The notes below the pieces were generated by a model, which was not told the origin of the DNA, searched no databases, and worked only from the letters and a program-made list of their open reading frames with translations. Both the position numbers and the translations under genes were made by a program. 64,000 nt of DNA, taken from contig CP070758.1 of the NCBI GenBank assembly GCA_020348925.1, forward strand, positions 4,245,003 through 4,309,002, given 5' to 3'. Of the stretch, positions 55,667 to 64,000 are shown piece after piece. How positions within the stretch are numbered: the stretch's first letter is position 1; each line of letters opens with the position of its first letter. The stretch comes from Gemmatimonadota bacterium (lineage in GTDB: Bacteria > JBHIER01 > G020348925).

Positions 55667-55716
55667 AATCTGAGGGTTCACATGAAACAACGTTTCTTCG
55701 AGGGAAAGGAGATATG

Positions 55717-58632
55717 ATGAAGACGTTCTTAAAGTATGTCGCGGTCTGTCTGTCTCTGCTCGCGGTATTTTGGTCATCCGCTTCCGGCCAGATTTCTTTC
55801 ACAAAACACACCATCACAAGCACCTATGACTACACAATGTCCGTTTATGCCGTGGACCTCGACGGAGACAACGATGTCGATGTGCTGGGGGCGGCTTTTG
55901 GCGCCAACACAGTGACATGGTGGGAGAACGACGGCCATCGTAATTTCATCGAGCATACGATCTCCGAAAATTTCGACGGGGCCAGAACCGTCTGGGCCGT
56001 GGACCTGGATCTGGATGGGGATATGGATGTTCTCGGGGCCGGAGGCGACAAGGTCGCCTGGTGGGAAAACGATGGAAATGAATCGCTCAACTATATCCTC
56101 ATCGATGGTATTTTTGATGGCTCCCACACGATATCAGGAGAAGATATCGACCAAGATGGGGATATCGACATCGTGTGCTCAGCCCATGGTTTTTCAGGAT
56201 CAACTGCATGGTGGGAGAATGACGGGCATCAAAATTTCACAAAGCACACTATATCCACTATCGTCAACGGACATCCGTGCGCTTATGCTGAGGACATCGA
56301 CGGCGATAATGACGTCGACATGTACGGTTGTATTTTCGCCTTGGGTCGTGTGATGTGGTGGGAGAACGATGGGAGTCAGAATTTCACAGAACATACGATT
56401 CCCGATAATTTCAACGGTGTCCACTGGGTCTATGCGACAGATGTGGATGGTGATGACGACGTGGATATTCTTGGTGCCGCCTATACAATCAACCAAATTG
56501 CCTGGTGGGAGAACGACGGAAATCAGAACTTCACCAAGCATACGCTCACGAACACCTTCAACGGTGCAACGTCAGTCTACGCTGAGGACATCGATGACGA
56601 CGGTGATATCGATGTTTTTGGTGCAGCGGAAGGGGCCAGCGAGATTCGGTGGTGGGAGAACGACGGGCATCAGAATTTCACCGAATATTCGGTCTCAGGA
56701 AATCTGCCCGGCGCCAGCCACGTTTGGACCTTTGATGTGGATGGTGACGGTGACGTGGATGTCCTGGGCGCGGCCAATATTGCCGACGAAATCGCATGGT
56801 GGGAGAATACCCTGTACGGGGCCCAATTTGAAACGGACGTCACCAGTGGACATGCGCCCCTCATGGTCCAGTTCACGGATTTTTCAAACGCCAATCCTCC
56901 TCTGACAACCTGGGGATGGGACTTCGATCACAATGGATCCATAGATTCGGAGGAGCAGAACCCAACGTGGACCTACCCAGAGCCCGGGACCTATACCGTC
57001 ACCTTAGAAGTATCGAACGGAGCCCTCACCCTGACAAGAACCTTGGAGGACTACATCCGTGTCTTCGATGGTGAGAGTGGACTTCAGTTTGATGGGAATA
57101 ACAGTGCTGTTGTCTGTGAGGCATCACCATCGTTGAATTGTACCGACGCCCTGACCGTCGAAGCCTGGATCCGTCCCTCCGGCTGGGGGGAAACGCAAGG
57201 CCTCGGATTTGGTAGAGTTGTTGAAAAGGGACCATTCACCCTCTTTCTCATTGGGTCTCATCCATCCTTCAACGATCACAGTTTGGCTGTGCAGCTCTCC
57301 CATGTTCAAAGCCCCATCAGTTTTTCGACAACCCCTCAACAATCGATCCACCTCGACTCATGGCAGCATGTGGCCATGACGTATGATGGACCATCAAGTC
57401 ATATGAACATTTACATCAACGGTGTGGAACAGACGCTCACGCATTCACCGGAACCCTCGGGAAATATCGCCGACAACAGCGCGCACGAATTGGTGATTGG
57501 AAACAATGCCAGCCGTGGTTTCACCTTTGATGGTATCATTGATGAGGTTCGAATCTGGGATGTCGCGCGTTCGGGGGAAGATATCCAGGCCACAATGGAC
57601 TCATACCTTTCCGGTCTGGAGCCCGGATTGGTGGGCTACTGGCAGATGAACGAGGGCAGCGGCGGGACGATCTCGGATTATTCAACCAATGACAACGACG
57701 GTATAGTGACTGACGCGGCATGGATTCAGGGTATCAACCTCAGTCCGGCAACAGCGGATGGCGACGAGGACGGGATCCTTGACTTTGATGACAATTGCCC
57801 CAACGACTATAATCCAGAACAAGAGGATATGGATGCAGATGATAGAGGTGATGTCTGCGACAACTGTCCGGCACAGGCCAATCCCGATCAGGCCGATGGT
57901 GATAACGATGGCAGCGGTGATGTGTGCGACGCGTGCCTGGACACGGACGGCGATGGGTACGGCGACCCTGGTCACCCGGAGGACGAATGCGAGGAGGACA
58001 ATTGCCCCCATGCGTACAATCCTGATCAGGCACCTGTTGAGGGAGGCGATGTGGACTGCAATGGTGGGATCGATGTCCTCGATGTGTTGGCCGTCGTCAA
58101 TCACATACTGGCCTCCGCTCCGCTGCTTGGGGGTCCTCTCGACCGGGCCGACTGCAACGGTGACGGAGGTGTCGACATTTTAGATGCTCTGGGAATCATC
58201 AATGTGATTTTAGGTCTTGGCGAGTGTTCCCCCTCTCTCAAACCGATCGTGAATCCCAATGTGGTATACTATTGTGAGTCACTCAAGCATTATCTTTCAA
58301 CCGAAGACTTCAATCAGTTCATGCTACTCGTGAAAACCAAAGTTCGGATTCCGACAGAATACCATCTCTCTCAAAATTATCCCAATCCCTTTAATTCCGA
58401 GACAACGATTCACTTTGCCGTACCACGAATGTCACATATCTTCCTGGCTATCTACAATATCCGTGGGGAGATTGTGAAAATGCTTGTCAATAATACAAAA
58501 GAAGCCGGCAACCATTCGGTCAGGTGGAACGGTTCGAACGAGCACGATCAGAAAGTGAGTTCAGGGGTATATTTTTACCGGATAGTCACAGGTAATTTCA
58601 CCGATACCAAGAAAATGATATTGTTGAGATAG
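55717..58632 (+). CDS. T9SS cargo 2: FG-GAP-like head, PKD, LamG, TSP3, dockerin, sorting domain
   Basis: A 971-residue paralogue of the gene before it, 50 bp downstream. The head (about 25-364) again has FG-GAP-like repeats, but here of the form VYAVDLDGDNDVDVLGAAFG with WWENDGHQNF, and shorter spacers than in cargo 1. Next come PKD (about 368-448), LamG (about 451-675), TSP3 (about 678-780), dockerin-like loops (about 780-836) and the T9SS domain (QNYPNPFNSETTI, SGVYFYRIVTG), ending in R. Two ATGs lie at 55714 and 55717; AAAGGAG favours the second. A longer open frame to 55558 overlaps the previous gene and is not used. It ends in TAG. Confidence 0.88.
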   Translation: MKTFLKYVAVCLSLLAVFWSSASGQISFTKHTITSTYDYTMSVYAVDLDGDNDVDVLGAAFGANTVTWWENDGHRNFIEHTISENFDGARTVWAVDLDLDGDMDVLGAGGDKVAWWENDGNESLNYILIDGIFDGSHTISGEDIDQDGDIDIVCSAHGFSGSTAWWENDGHQNFTKHTISTIVNGHPCAYAEDIDGDNDVDMYGCIFALGRVMWWENDGSQNFTEHTIPDNFNGVHWVYATDVDGDDDVDILGAAYTINQIAWWENDGNQNFTKHTLTNTFNGATSVYAEDIDDDGDIDVFGAAEGASEIRWWENDGHQNFTEYSVSGNLPGASHVWTFDVDGDGDVDVLGAANIADEIAWWENTLYGAQFETDVTSGHAPLMVQFTDFSNANPPLTTWGWDFDHNGSIDSEEQNPTWTYPEPGTYTVTLEVSNGALTLTRTLEDYIRVFDGESGLQFDGNNSAVVCEASPSLNCTDALTVEAWIRPSGWGETQGLGFGRVVEKGPFTLFLIGSHPSFNDHSLAVQLSHVQSPISFSTTPQQSIHLDSWQHVAMTYDGPSSHMNIYINGVEQTLTHSPEPSGNIADNSAHELVIGNNASRGFTFDGIIDEVRIWDVARSGEDIQATMDSYLSGLEPGLVGYWQMNEGSGGTISDYSTNDNDGIVTDAAWIQGINLSPATADGDEDGILDFDDNCPNDYNPEQEDMDADDRGDVCDNCPAQANPDQADGDNDGSGDVCDACLDTDGDGYGDPGHPEDECEEDNCPHAYNPDQAPVEGGDVDCNGGIDVLDVLAVVNHILASAPLLGGPLDRADCNGDGGVDILDALGIINVILGLGECSPSLKPIVNPNVVYYCESLKHYLSTEDFNQFMLLVKTKVRIPTEYHLSQNYPNPFNSETTIHFAVPRMSHIFLAIYNIRGEIVKMLVNNTKEAGNHSVRWNGSNEHDQKVSSGVYFYRIVTGNFTDTKKMILLR
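58088..58151 (+). repeat. 64-nt identical tail segment, copy 2
   Basis: Identical to 55119-55182. The corresponding region of the third paralogue (about 60709-60785) has diverged at many positions. Confidence 0.9.
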
Positions 58633-58666
58633 TTGGTTTCACGAAAATGAGATATGGAGGAGAAAG

Positions 58667-61249
58667 ATGAAGGCAACGATCGCTTTTTTCGGAATAGTAT
58701 TGATCCTGATATCGAATACATCGGCATTGGCCTGTACCGGGATCACAGCTTCCCGTGGTAATACTATTCTCTTCGGCAACAATGAGGATTGGAACGATCA
58801 CGATACGTACATATGGTTCACGCAACCGGCTGAGGGAAAATTTGGCGGCGTCTATTTCGGGTACAGCAATTTTTGGCAGCAGGGCGGGATGAACGAAAAA
58901 GGGTTGTGCTTCGACGGATTTGCAACCCCGTACTATGCGGTCCATAATCCTGATAACAAACCCCAGTATCAAGGCAGGTTTCTTGAAAAAGTGATGGAGG
59001 AGTGTCAGAATATTGAAGAAGTGGTGGACTTATTTGGACAGTATTACCTTCCATGGTTATCGAACTGCCAACTCTTTTTTATCGACCGAACCGGCGCTTC
59101 GGTCATCATTGAAGGCGATTCGCTCGTGTACAAAGAGGGCGCTTACCAAGTCTGTACCAACTTCTATCAGACGAATCCCCAGGTGGGCTGGTGGCCGTGC
59201 TGGCGGTACAATACGGCCGTAGAAATGTTTGAGAACAGCGACAGCATATCAGTCGATCTGTTCCGTTCTATTCTGGATGCCTGTCATCAGAGTGGTTCGT
59301 ACCCCACGCTCTACTCTAATATCTACGATCTGAATGAGGGGGTTGTCTATGTCTATCTCGATCATGACTTCAATAATGTCTGGAAAATAGACCTCGCGAA
59401 GGAATTGGCCTTAGGTGCTCACACCCACTATTTACCCTCTCTGAGCGGACTGGACTTTGCAGCCGAACCCACCTCGGGACATGCACCGCTGACAACTCAA
59501 TTCAGGGATATCTCAACGGCCTTCCAGCCCATAACATCCTGGGCCTGGGATTTCGACAACGACGGCATCATCGATTCCGAAGATCAAAACCCGGCTTGGA
59601 CGTACCCTGACACCGGATCGTACACCGTCTCCCTTGAGTTTTCCAACGGAACGTTTTTTTATTCCAGAATATATGAAGATTGTATCAGGGTATTTGACGG
59701 TGAAAGTGCTCTCGAGTTCGATGGCGCCGAGAGCTATGTATCATGCCCGTCCGTACCATCCCTCAATCTTACCCAGACCCTGACCGTCGAAGCCTGGATC
59801 AAACCGGCGAACTGGGGGGAAAATAGCATCCTCGGTTTCGGGAGAGTGGTCGACAAAAGGCAATTCGCCCTGTTCCTTGTGGGCTCACATCCTGCTTACA
59901 ACGACTACAGTTTAGGACTGCAGCTCTACCACGAAAACGGCCCCATCAGCTTTTCAACGACGCCGGAACATACCGTCACCCTCGATGAATGGCAGCATGT
60001 TGCTGTTACCTACGACGGTACGACCAACGAGGTCAACATGTATATCAACGGCATTGAGCAAACGCTAACGCAGCCTCAGCTCCCTTCAGGACCCATTACC
60101 GACAACAGCGGAAATGACCTCATCATTGGAAGCGACGTCTATCGCGGCTACACTTTTGACGGCACCATCGACGAGGTTCGTCTGTGGAATGTTATCCGTT
60201 CAGAAGAGGAGATCGCTGAAAGCATGGATTCTTACTTACTGGGGATTGAGGCGGGGTTGGTCGGCTGTTGGCAGATGAATGAGGGGTATGGCGAGACCAC
60301 AGCCGATCTCTCCGACTTTTCACACACAGGTCTACTGAATGATGCAACCTGGATCCAGGGCATTCATCTGAGTCCAGCCGTGTTGGATGCTGACGACGAT
60401 GGTATCCTCGACGCCGACGATAATTGTCCCAATGATCCTAATCCCGGACAGGAGGACAAAGATTTTGACGCTGTTGGGGATGTATGCGACAATTGTCCTG
60501 ATGATCCCAATGCCGATCAGGCCGACAGGGACAGCGATGGAACCGGAGATATGTGCGACTCGTGCATGGACACCGACGGTGACGGGTACGGGAATCCCGG
60601 TTATCCGATCAATACCTGCGAGGAGGACAATTGTCCTGATATGTACAATCCGGATCAGGAACCGATTGAACGGGGGAATATTGATTGTTTGGGCGACATC
60701 GACGTTATGGATGTACTATCGGTGGTCAACCACATATTGGGCACAGCCTCTCTCATCGGAGATCCTCTTGATCGAGCAGACTGCAACGGTGATGGACGAA
60801 CCGACATTCTGGACGCCGTTGGTATCATAAAAGTCATCTTAGGTACAGGCGAATGCGCACCGGATGGCTCGAAACCGCTGGTCACCTCCGATGTTGTCCG
60901 GTTCTGCGAATCGTTGAAATCCTATCTTTCACTTGAGAATTACGTTCGCTTTATGGATCTTGTAAAAGCTGAGGTTTACGTTCCTGCTGAGTACTCACTC
61001 TTCCAAAACCATCCTAATCCCTTCAATCCTGAAACGGAAATTGCTTTCGCTCTTCCCAAATCCTCCGAAGTCACTATTAAGGTCTACAATGTCATTGGAC
61101 AAGAAGTAGACGTGTTGGTTGATTCGGAGCTGGATGCCGGCTTCCATAGGGTAAAGTGGAATGCTTCTTACATGACCAGTGGCGTCTATTTTTATCGTTT
61201 GAAAGCGGGCACTTTTACAGCCGTAGAAAAGATGATTGTGCTGAAGTAA
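58667..61249 (+). CDS. T9SS cargo 3: Ntn-hydrolase head on the same PKD-LamG-TSP3-dockerin tail
   Basis: An 860-residue secreted protein. The signal peptide ends ALA and is followed directly by CTGITASRGNTILFGNNEDW. This is the start of a choloylglycine hydrolase/acyl-transferase-like Ntn domain (to about 260), whose catalytic residue is the first Cys after cleavage (Cys23). The Asn/Asp-rich NNEDW loop and GMNEKGLCFDG are typical. Such enzymes cleave linear amides such as bile salts, penicillin or acyl-homoserine lactones; the substrate here is unknown. Next come PKD (about 263-341), LamG (344-568), TSP3 (573-675), dockerin-like loops (675-730) and the T9SS domain, with QNHPNPFNPETEI instead of QNYPNPF, ending in K. 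GGAGGAG precedes the ATG. Confidence 0.85.
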   Translation: MKATIAFFGIVLILISNTSALACTGITASRGNTILFGNNEDWNDHDTYIWFTQPAEGKFGGVYFGYSNFWQQGGMNEKGLCFDGFATPYYAVHNPDNKPQYQGRFLEKVMEECQNIEEVVDLFGQYYLPWLSNCQLFFIDRTGASVIIEGDSLVYKEGAYQVCTNFYQTNPQVGWWPCWRYNTAVEMFENSDSISVDLFRSILDACHQSGSYPTLYSNIYDLNEGVVYVYLDHDFNNVWKIDLAKELALGAHTHYLPSLSGLDFAAEPTSGHAPLTTQFRDISTAFQPITSWAWDFDNDGIIDSEDQNPAWTYPDTGSYTVSLEFSNGTFFYSRIYEDCIRVFDGESALEFDGAESYVSCPSVPSLNLTQTLTVEAWIKPANWGENSILGFGRVVDKRQFALFLVGSHPAYNDYSLGLQLYHENGPISFSTTPEHTVTLDEWQHVAVTYDGTTNEVNMYINGIEQTLTQPQLPSGPITDNSGNDLIIGSDVYRGYTFDGTIDEVRLWNVIRSEEEIAESMDSYLLGIEAGLVGCWQMNEGYGETTADLSDFSHTGLLNDATWIQGIHLSPAVLDADDDGILDADDNCPNDPNPGQEDKDFDAVGDVCDNCPDDPNADQADRDSDGTGDMCDSCMDTDGDGYGNPGYPINTCEEDNCPDMYNPDQEPIERGNIDCLGDIDVMDVLSVVNHILGTASLIGDPLDRADCNGDGRTDILDAVGIIKVILGTGECAPDGSKPLVTSDVVRFCESLKSYLSLENYVRFMDLVKAEVYVPAEYSLFQNHPNPFNPETEIAFALPKSSEVTIKVYNVIGQEVDVLVDSELDAGFHRVKWNASYMTSGVYFYRLKAGTFTAVEKMIVLK

Positions 61250-61302
61250 TACGAGGGGACATCTTCAGTCTCCAAGCGAGCCCTGATGTCAAGCTGGCTA
61301 TC

Positions 61303-64000
61303 ATGAAAACAAGAGCGCTACTCTTTACTTTTGGCGTACTCCGCTTCTTCATTTCATCTGACTCCCCGGCCAACGAGATCGTTGGATTCACAGAAAAGGA
61401 TCTTGCGACATACAAACAGGAGATACGTGAATCACACAGGGAATGGACAACGGGACCAAAGCTCTATCTGCACAAGGCCATAGGAAATCTGACCGTGCAT
61501 AAGGCGTCGAGCGCGGAGACGTACGAGGCCTATTTCCACATCCCCATCTCCTTTGAGGAACAGGCGCCCATACTCATCAAGGTCGAGAGCCCTGATCTCA
61601 TCGATTACAGATTCATACACCTGAATCCGCCGAACATACTCATTGCCGTCCGCCTGAACCGGGCTCCAGCGACAAGTATCAATTGGACAGGGTGGGTTCT
61701 GGTAAAGGAGACGAGGTATCCGGAGCTTCCGGACTACGTCCCCATTCCCACAGTGGATCAGTTACCCGATTCTGTGAGGAAATGGTTGGTCTCGACGGAC
61801 TGTTCTCAGCTCTCGGTGCCGATTGTGCAGGAGATGGCGGCAACCCTCCGAGGGACCACAACCAATCTCTTGAATCTTGCCAATTCGATCAACACGTATT
61901 GTTTTGGCATCCCCTGGGAATGGATTCGTTTCCCAATTTCCTTTGATGCCGTGTATGCCATGAATTGGGGAAATTCCTGCACAGGACATGCCCATGCCGG
62001 GGCTGCCCTCTTCCGGGCCAATGGAATACCGGCGCGATCGATCCTGAATATACCGATATGGTATCCCGGTTACATGGACATGCATTGGATTATCGACTAT
62101 TTTGTTCCGGAGTATGGATGGATCAAAATGGAGACGTCTCACGGTCATAATTTCTATTCTTCCGAAAATACAGTCGTTGTATTTGTTTCACATCCTGAGG
62201 ATGAATTTCCACTCTTCTATCCTGTCGGCTGCGATGAACAGTGGCACACGTCGGATCCTGCCCTGGGACACAATCCGAATTGGGGAGAAGCGCATCGAGC
62301 ATTTTCGCTCAATACCGTAACCACTTCCACCGATACGATGGATCTCGCCCACTCGTTGACACAGTCCGTGTTCCACTATTATACCCATTTATGGGGGATT
62401 CCCTTGCCTCCTGAACATGAGGAATGCCTCCAAATTGCCTACGCCAACCAACAGGCGGCATTAATAGCTTTTCAAAATGTCGATCTCGATTTGTACGTAG
62501 CCTTGATGCAAGAGGCTTTGCTTTATTATCAAAACATGACGCCTGGGCCATGGACGACTCTTTTCTTCGAGGATTTTGAAGATGGCCAAGGAGCGTGGAG
62601 CACAGGTGGGATGCAGAACGAGTGGGAATGGGGCGTTCCCTCCTACGGACCATCTCAGGCTCACTCCGGTGACTGTTGTTGGGGAACGGACTTAGAGGGC
62701 ACATATGAGAATAACGCTGATTGCTGGCTCAAGTCCCCTCCCGTCGATCTTTCCGGAATAGGGTGTGCCTATGTGAGTTTCTGGGTCTGGAACTGGGTCG
62801 AGGATAATATCTGGGATACAAGCAATTTTTTTAATATTCACGATCCCTTGTGGTTAGATATCACGTTGGACGGGACTACTTTTTACCCTTTATGCGGTCA
62901 GATGGGCGGAGTCAATGATGATCCTGAGATACCACCTGTTGGCGGATGGAGTCGGGTGGTACTGGATCTCACACAATATGTTGGGAACACCGTTCGCATT
63001 CGATTTCGATTTCAATCTGATAACCAAAATACACAGCCGGGATCTTACATTGACGATGTCCACGTTTATACAAAGGACATAACCGGTTTTGTGCCTTCCT
63101 TTACAGGTGAGCCAAGGTGCGGGAATGCCCCCCTGGAGGTGAGTTTTACGGGCCAATCATTAAAAGACATCGTAACCTGGAAGTGGGATTTTGACGATGA
63201 CGGGGCGATCGATTCCTATAAACAGAATCCGGTCTGGACGTACGAAGAGCCGGGTACGTATACCGTAGGTTTAGAGGCTTTCAACGGTTCAATTACAGGA
63301 ACGTCAGTACACGAAAACTTCATCACCATATTTGACGGTGAAACCGCCCTTCACTTTAATGGATTCAGCAGTTATGTTCACTGTCCACCGAATCCGAATA
63401 TGGATTTCATCGATGCTATAACAATAGAGACATGGATAAAGCCCTACGGATGGGGTCAATTTCAAGGTATTCACAATGGCACGTTCATTGACAAAGGTCT
63501 TTTCTCTCTCAGTTTCGTGCGCAGAGGTCCAGTCTTGAATGATTCAAGCCTCGTCTTTCAGGTCGTTCGCGAGCACAGGGCTGAGAGCTATTCAAACACT
63601 CCCGAGAATTCTATAAATCCTGGGGAATGGCAACACGTTGCTGCGACATACAAAAGCTCGGGTGAAGTTGAGATCTTCATCAACGGCGAGAAGCAGCCGA
63701 TCACCCAAATAGTATTACCGTCGAGTAGCCTGACTGAGAATGGACTCGTCATTGGGAATTCTTCAGACTATGGTACAGCATACAATGGAGTTATTGATGA
63801 AATCCGACTGTGGAATATTGTCCGTACCACGGACGATATCCAGACCCACATGGATTTATACTTAACCGGACATGAGCCCGGTTTGGTCGTTTACTGGCAG
63901 ATGAACGAAGGAAATGGAGGGACAATTACAGACCATTCTGGAAACGGAAATGATGGGACAATCGTCGATGCGTCGTGGATCCAAGGGGTGCATTTTGGTC
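61303..64000 (+). CDS. T9SS-type cargo 4 (open at window edge): transglutaminase-like head, MAM-like domain, PKD, LamG
   Basis: An uninterrupted frame of 899 codons with no stop before the window ends. It opens MKTRALLFTFGVLRFFISSD, a weak signal peptide. About 30-390 includes a transglutaminase/papain-fold core: NWGNSCTGHAHAGAALFRA with Cys226, MDMHWIIDYF with His261, and GWIKMETSHG with Glu277 where Asp is usual. About 420-590 is a MAM-like beta-sandwich (FFEDFEDGQGAWSTGGMQNE, SYIDDVHVYTKD). About 593-675 is a PKD domain (WKWDFDDDGAIDSYKQNPVW), then LamG (678 on). These last two modules align with those of the three genes before it, so the TSP3, dockerin and sorting parts probably lie beyond the edge. 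The ribosome site is weak. Confidence 0.82.
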   Translation, partial: MKTRALLFTFGVLRFFISSDSPANEIVGFTEKDLATYKQEIRESHREWTTGPKLYLHKAIGNLTVHKASSAETYEAYFHIPISFEEQAPILIKVESPDLIDYRFIHLNPPNILIAVRLNRAPATSINWTGWVLVKETRYPELPDYVPIPTVDQLPDSVRKWLVSTDCSQLSVPIVQEMAATLRGTTTNLLNLANSINTYCFGIPWEWIRFPISFDAVYAMNWGNSCTGHAHAGAALFRANGIPARSILNIPIWYPGYMDMHWIIDYFVPEYGWIKMETSHGHNFYSSENTVVVFVSHPEDEFPLFYPVGCDEQWHTSDPALGHNPNWGEAHRAFSLNTVTTSTDTMDLAHSLTQSVFHYYTHLWGIPLPPEHEECLQIAYANQQAALIAFQNVDLDLYVALMQEALLYYQNMTPGPWTTLFFEDFEDGQGAWSTGGMQNEWEWGVPSYGPSQAHSGDCCWGTDLEGTYENNADCWLKSPPVDLSGIGCAYVSFWVWNWVEDNIWDTSNFFNIHDPLWLDITLDGTTFYPLCGQMGGVNDDPEIPPVGGWSRVVLDLTQYVGNTVRIRFRFQSDNQNTQPGSYIDDVHVYTKDITGFVPSFTGEPRCGNAPLEVSFTGQSLKDIVTWKWDFDDDGAIDSYKQNPVWTYEEPGTYTVGLEAFNGSITGTSVHENFITIFDGETALHFNGFSSYVHCPPNPNMDFIDAITIETWIKPYGWGQFQGIHNGTFIDKGLFSLSFVRRGPVLNDSSLVFQVVREHRAESYSNTPENSINPGEWQHVAATYKSSGEVEIFINGEKQPITQIVLPSSSLTENGLVIGNSSDYGTAYNGVIDEIRLWNIVRTTDDIQTHMDLYLTGHEPGLVVYWQMNEGNGGTITDHSGNGNDGTIVDASWIQGVHFG

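Noticed and set aside
52800-61249. Repeated DNA that could suggest a CRISPR array or tandem satellite
   Set aside because: The repeats are in frame and encode FG-GAP, TSP3 and dockerin modules.

Overview
The window looks like a piece of chromosome from an uncultured bacterium of the FCB (Fibrobacteres-Chlorobi-Bacteroidetes) superphylum. The best evidence is a complete sprA-type gene (outer-membrane translocon of the type IX secretion system, T9SS) at 32575-38553, together with six secreted proteins whose C-termini carry the QNYPNPFNP-type sorting domain ending in a basic residue. A seventh runs off the right edge and probably has one too. This pattern fits candidate phyla such as KSB1, Zixibacteria or Latescibacteria better than true Bacteroidetes, but the window alone cannot name the phylum. 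A tungsten-type aldehyde:ferredoxin oxidoreductase, an ADP-forming acyl-CoA synthetase, a methionine gamma-lyase-like enzyme and ferredoxin-type proteins suggest an anaerobe that ferments amino acids or peptides. No rRNA, tRNA, CRISPR array, insertion sequence or prophage was recognised.

Layout. 1-4.5 kb: the end of an AmpG/PAT-type transporter, a cysteine-rich DUF3795 protein, and a membrane-anchored DUF362 protein with dockerin repeats and a T9SS tail. 4.6-10.9 kb (minus strand): an Lrp regulator followed by a methionine gamma-lyase-like enzyme, a small SnoaL/lumazine-binding-like protein, homoserine dehydrogenase, an aldehyde dehydrogenase and a cystathionine gamma-synthase-like enzyme, which together look like a sulfur amino acid/homoserine unit. 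11.1-16.2 kb: rlmN, a small zinc-ribbon-like protein, a second DUF3795 protein and an atypical transketolase. 17.2-27.3 kb: a giant beta-helix T9SS cargo protein, an S74-chaperone gene broken by two amber codons, and a secreted alpha/alpha-toroid protein, with long AT-rich gaps between them. 28.6-31.6 kb: aldehyde ferredoxin oxidoreductase with a DUF362/ferredoxin protein. 32.25-32.52 kb: a promoter, a rod-shaped candidate non-coding RNA and a terminator. 32.6-38.6 kb: sprA. 38.7-47.2 kb: comEA-like, pilin-like, pilM, a stub of pilN, rsmD, coaD, ADP-forming acyl-CoA synthetase, pspC, obg and dprA. 47.5-51.8 kb (minus strand): an MFSD1-like transporter, an isochorismatase-family hydrolase and a periplasmic YtcJ-like amidohydrolase. 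52.7-64.0 kb: four tandem paralogous secreted proteins.

The most distinctive part is the last 11 kb. The first three genes encode the same tail (PKD, LamG, thrombospondin type-3 repeats, dockerin-like repeats, T9SS sorting domain) behind different heads. Two heads are FG-GAP-like propellers and one is an N-terminal-cysteine Ntn hydrolase. The fourth gene, open at the window edge, has a transglutaminase-like head, a MAM-like domain, and then the same PKD and LamG modules. A 64-nt block is identical between the tails of the first two genes, pointing to recent duplication or gene conversion. SprA from 32.6 kb is the obvious candidate export channel for these proteins.

Five good sigma-70-like promoters share the form TTGAC(A/T)-N17-TA(A/T/C-rich) and give a consistent local promoter pattern. 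Start sites were chosen from Shine-Dalgarno spacing wherever one could be seen.
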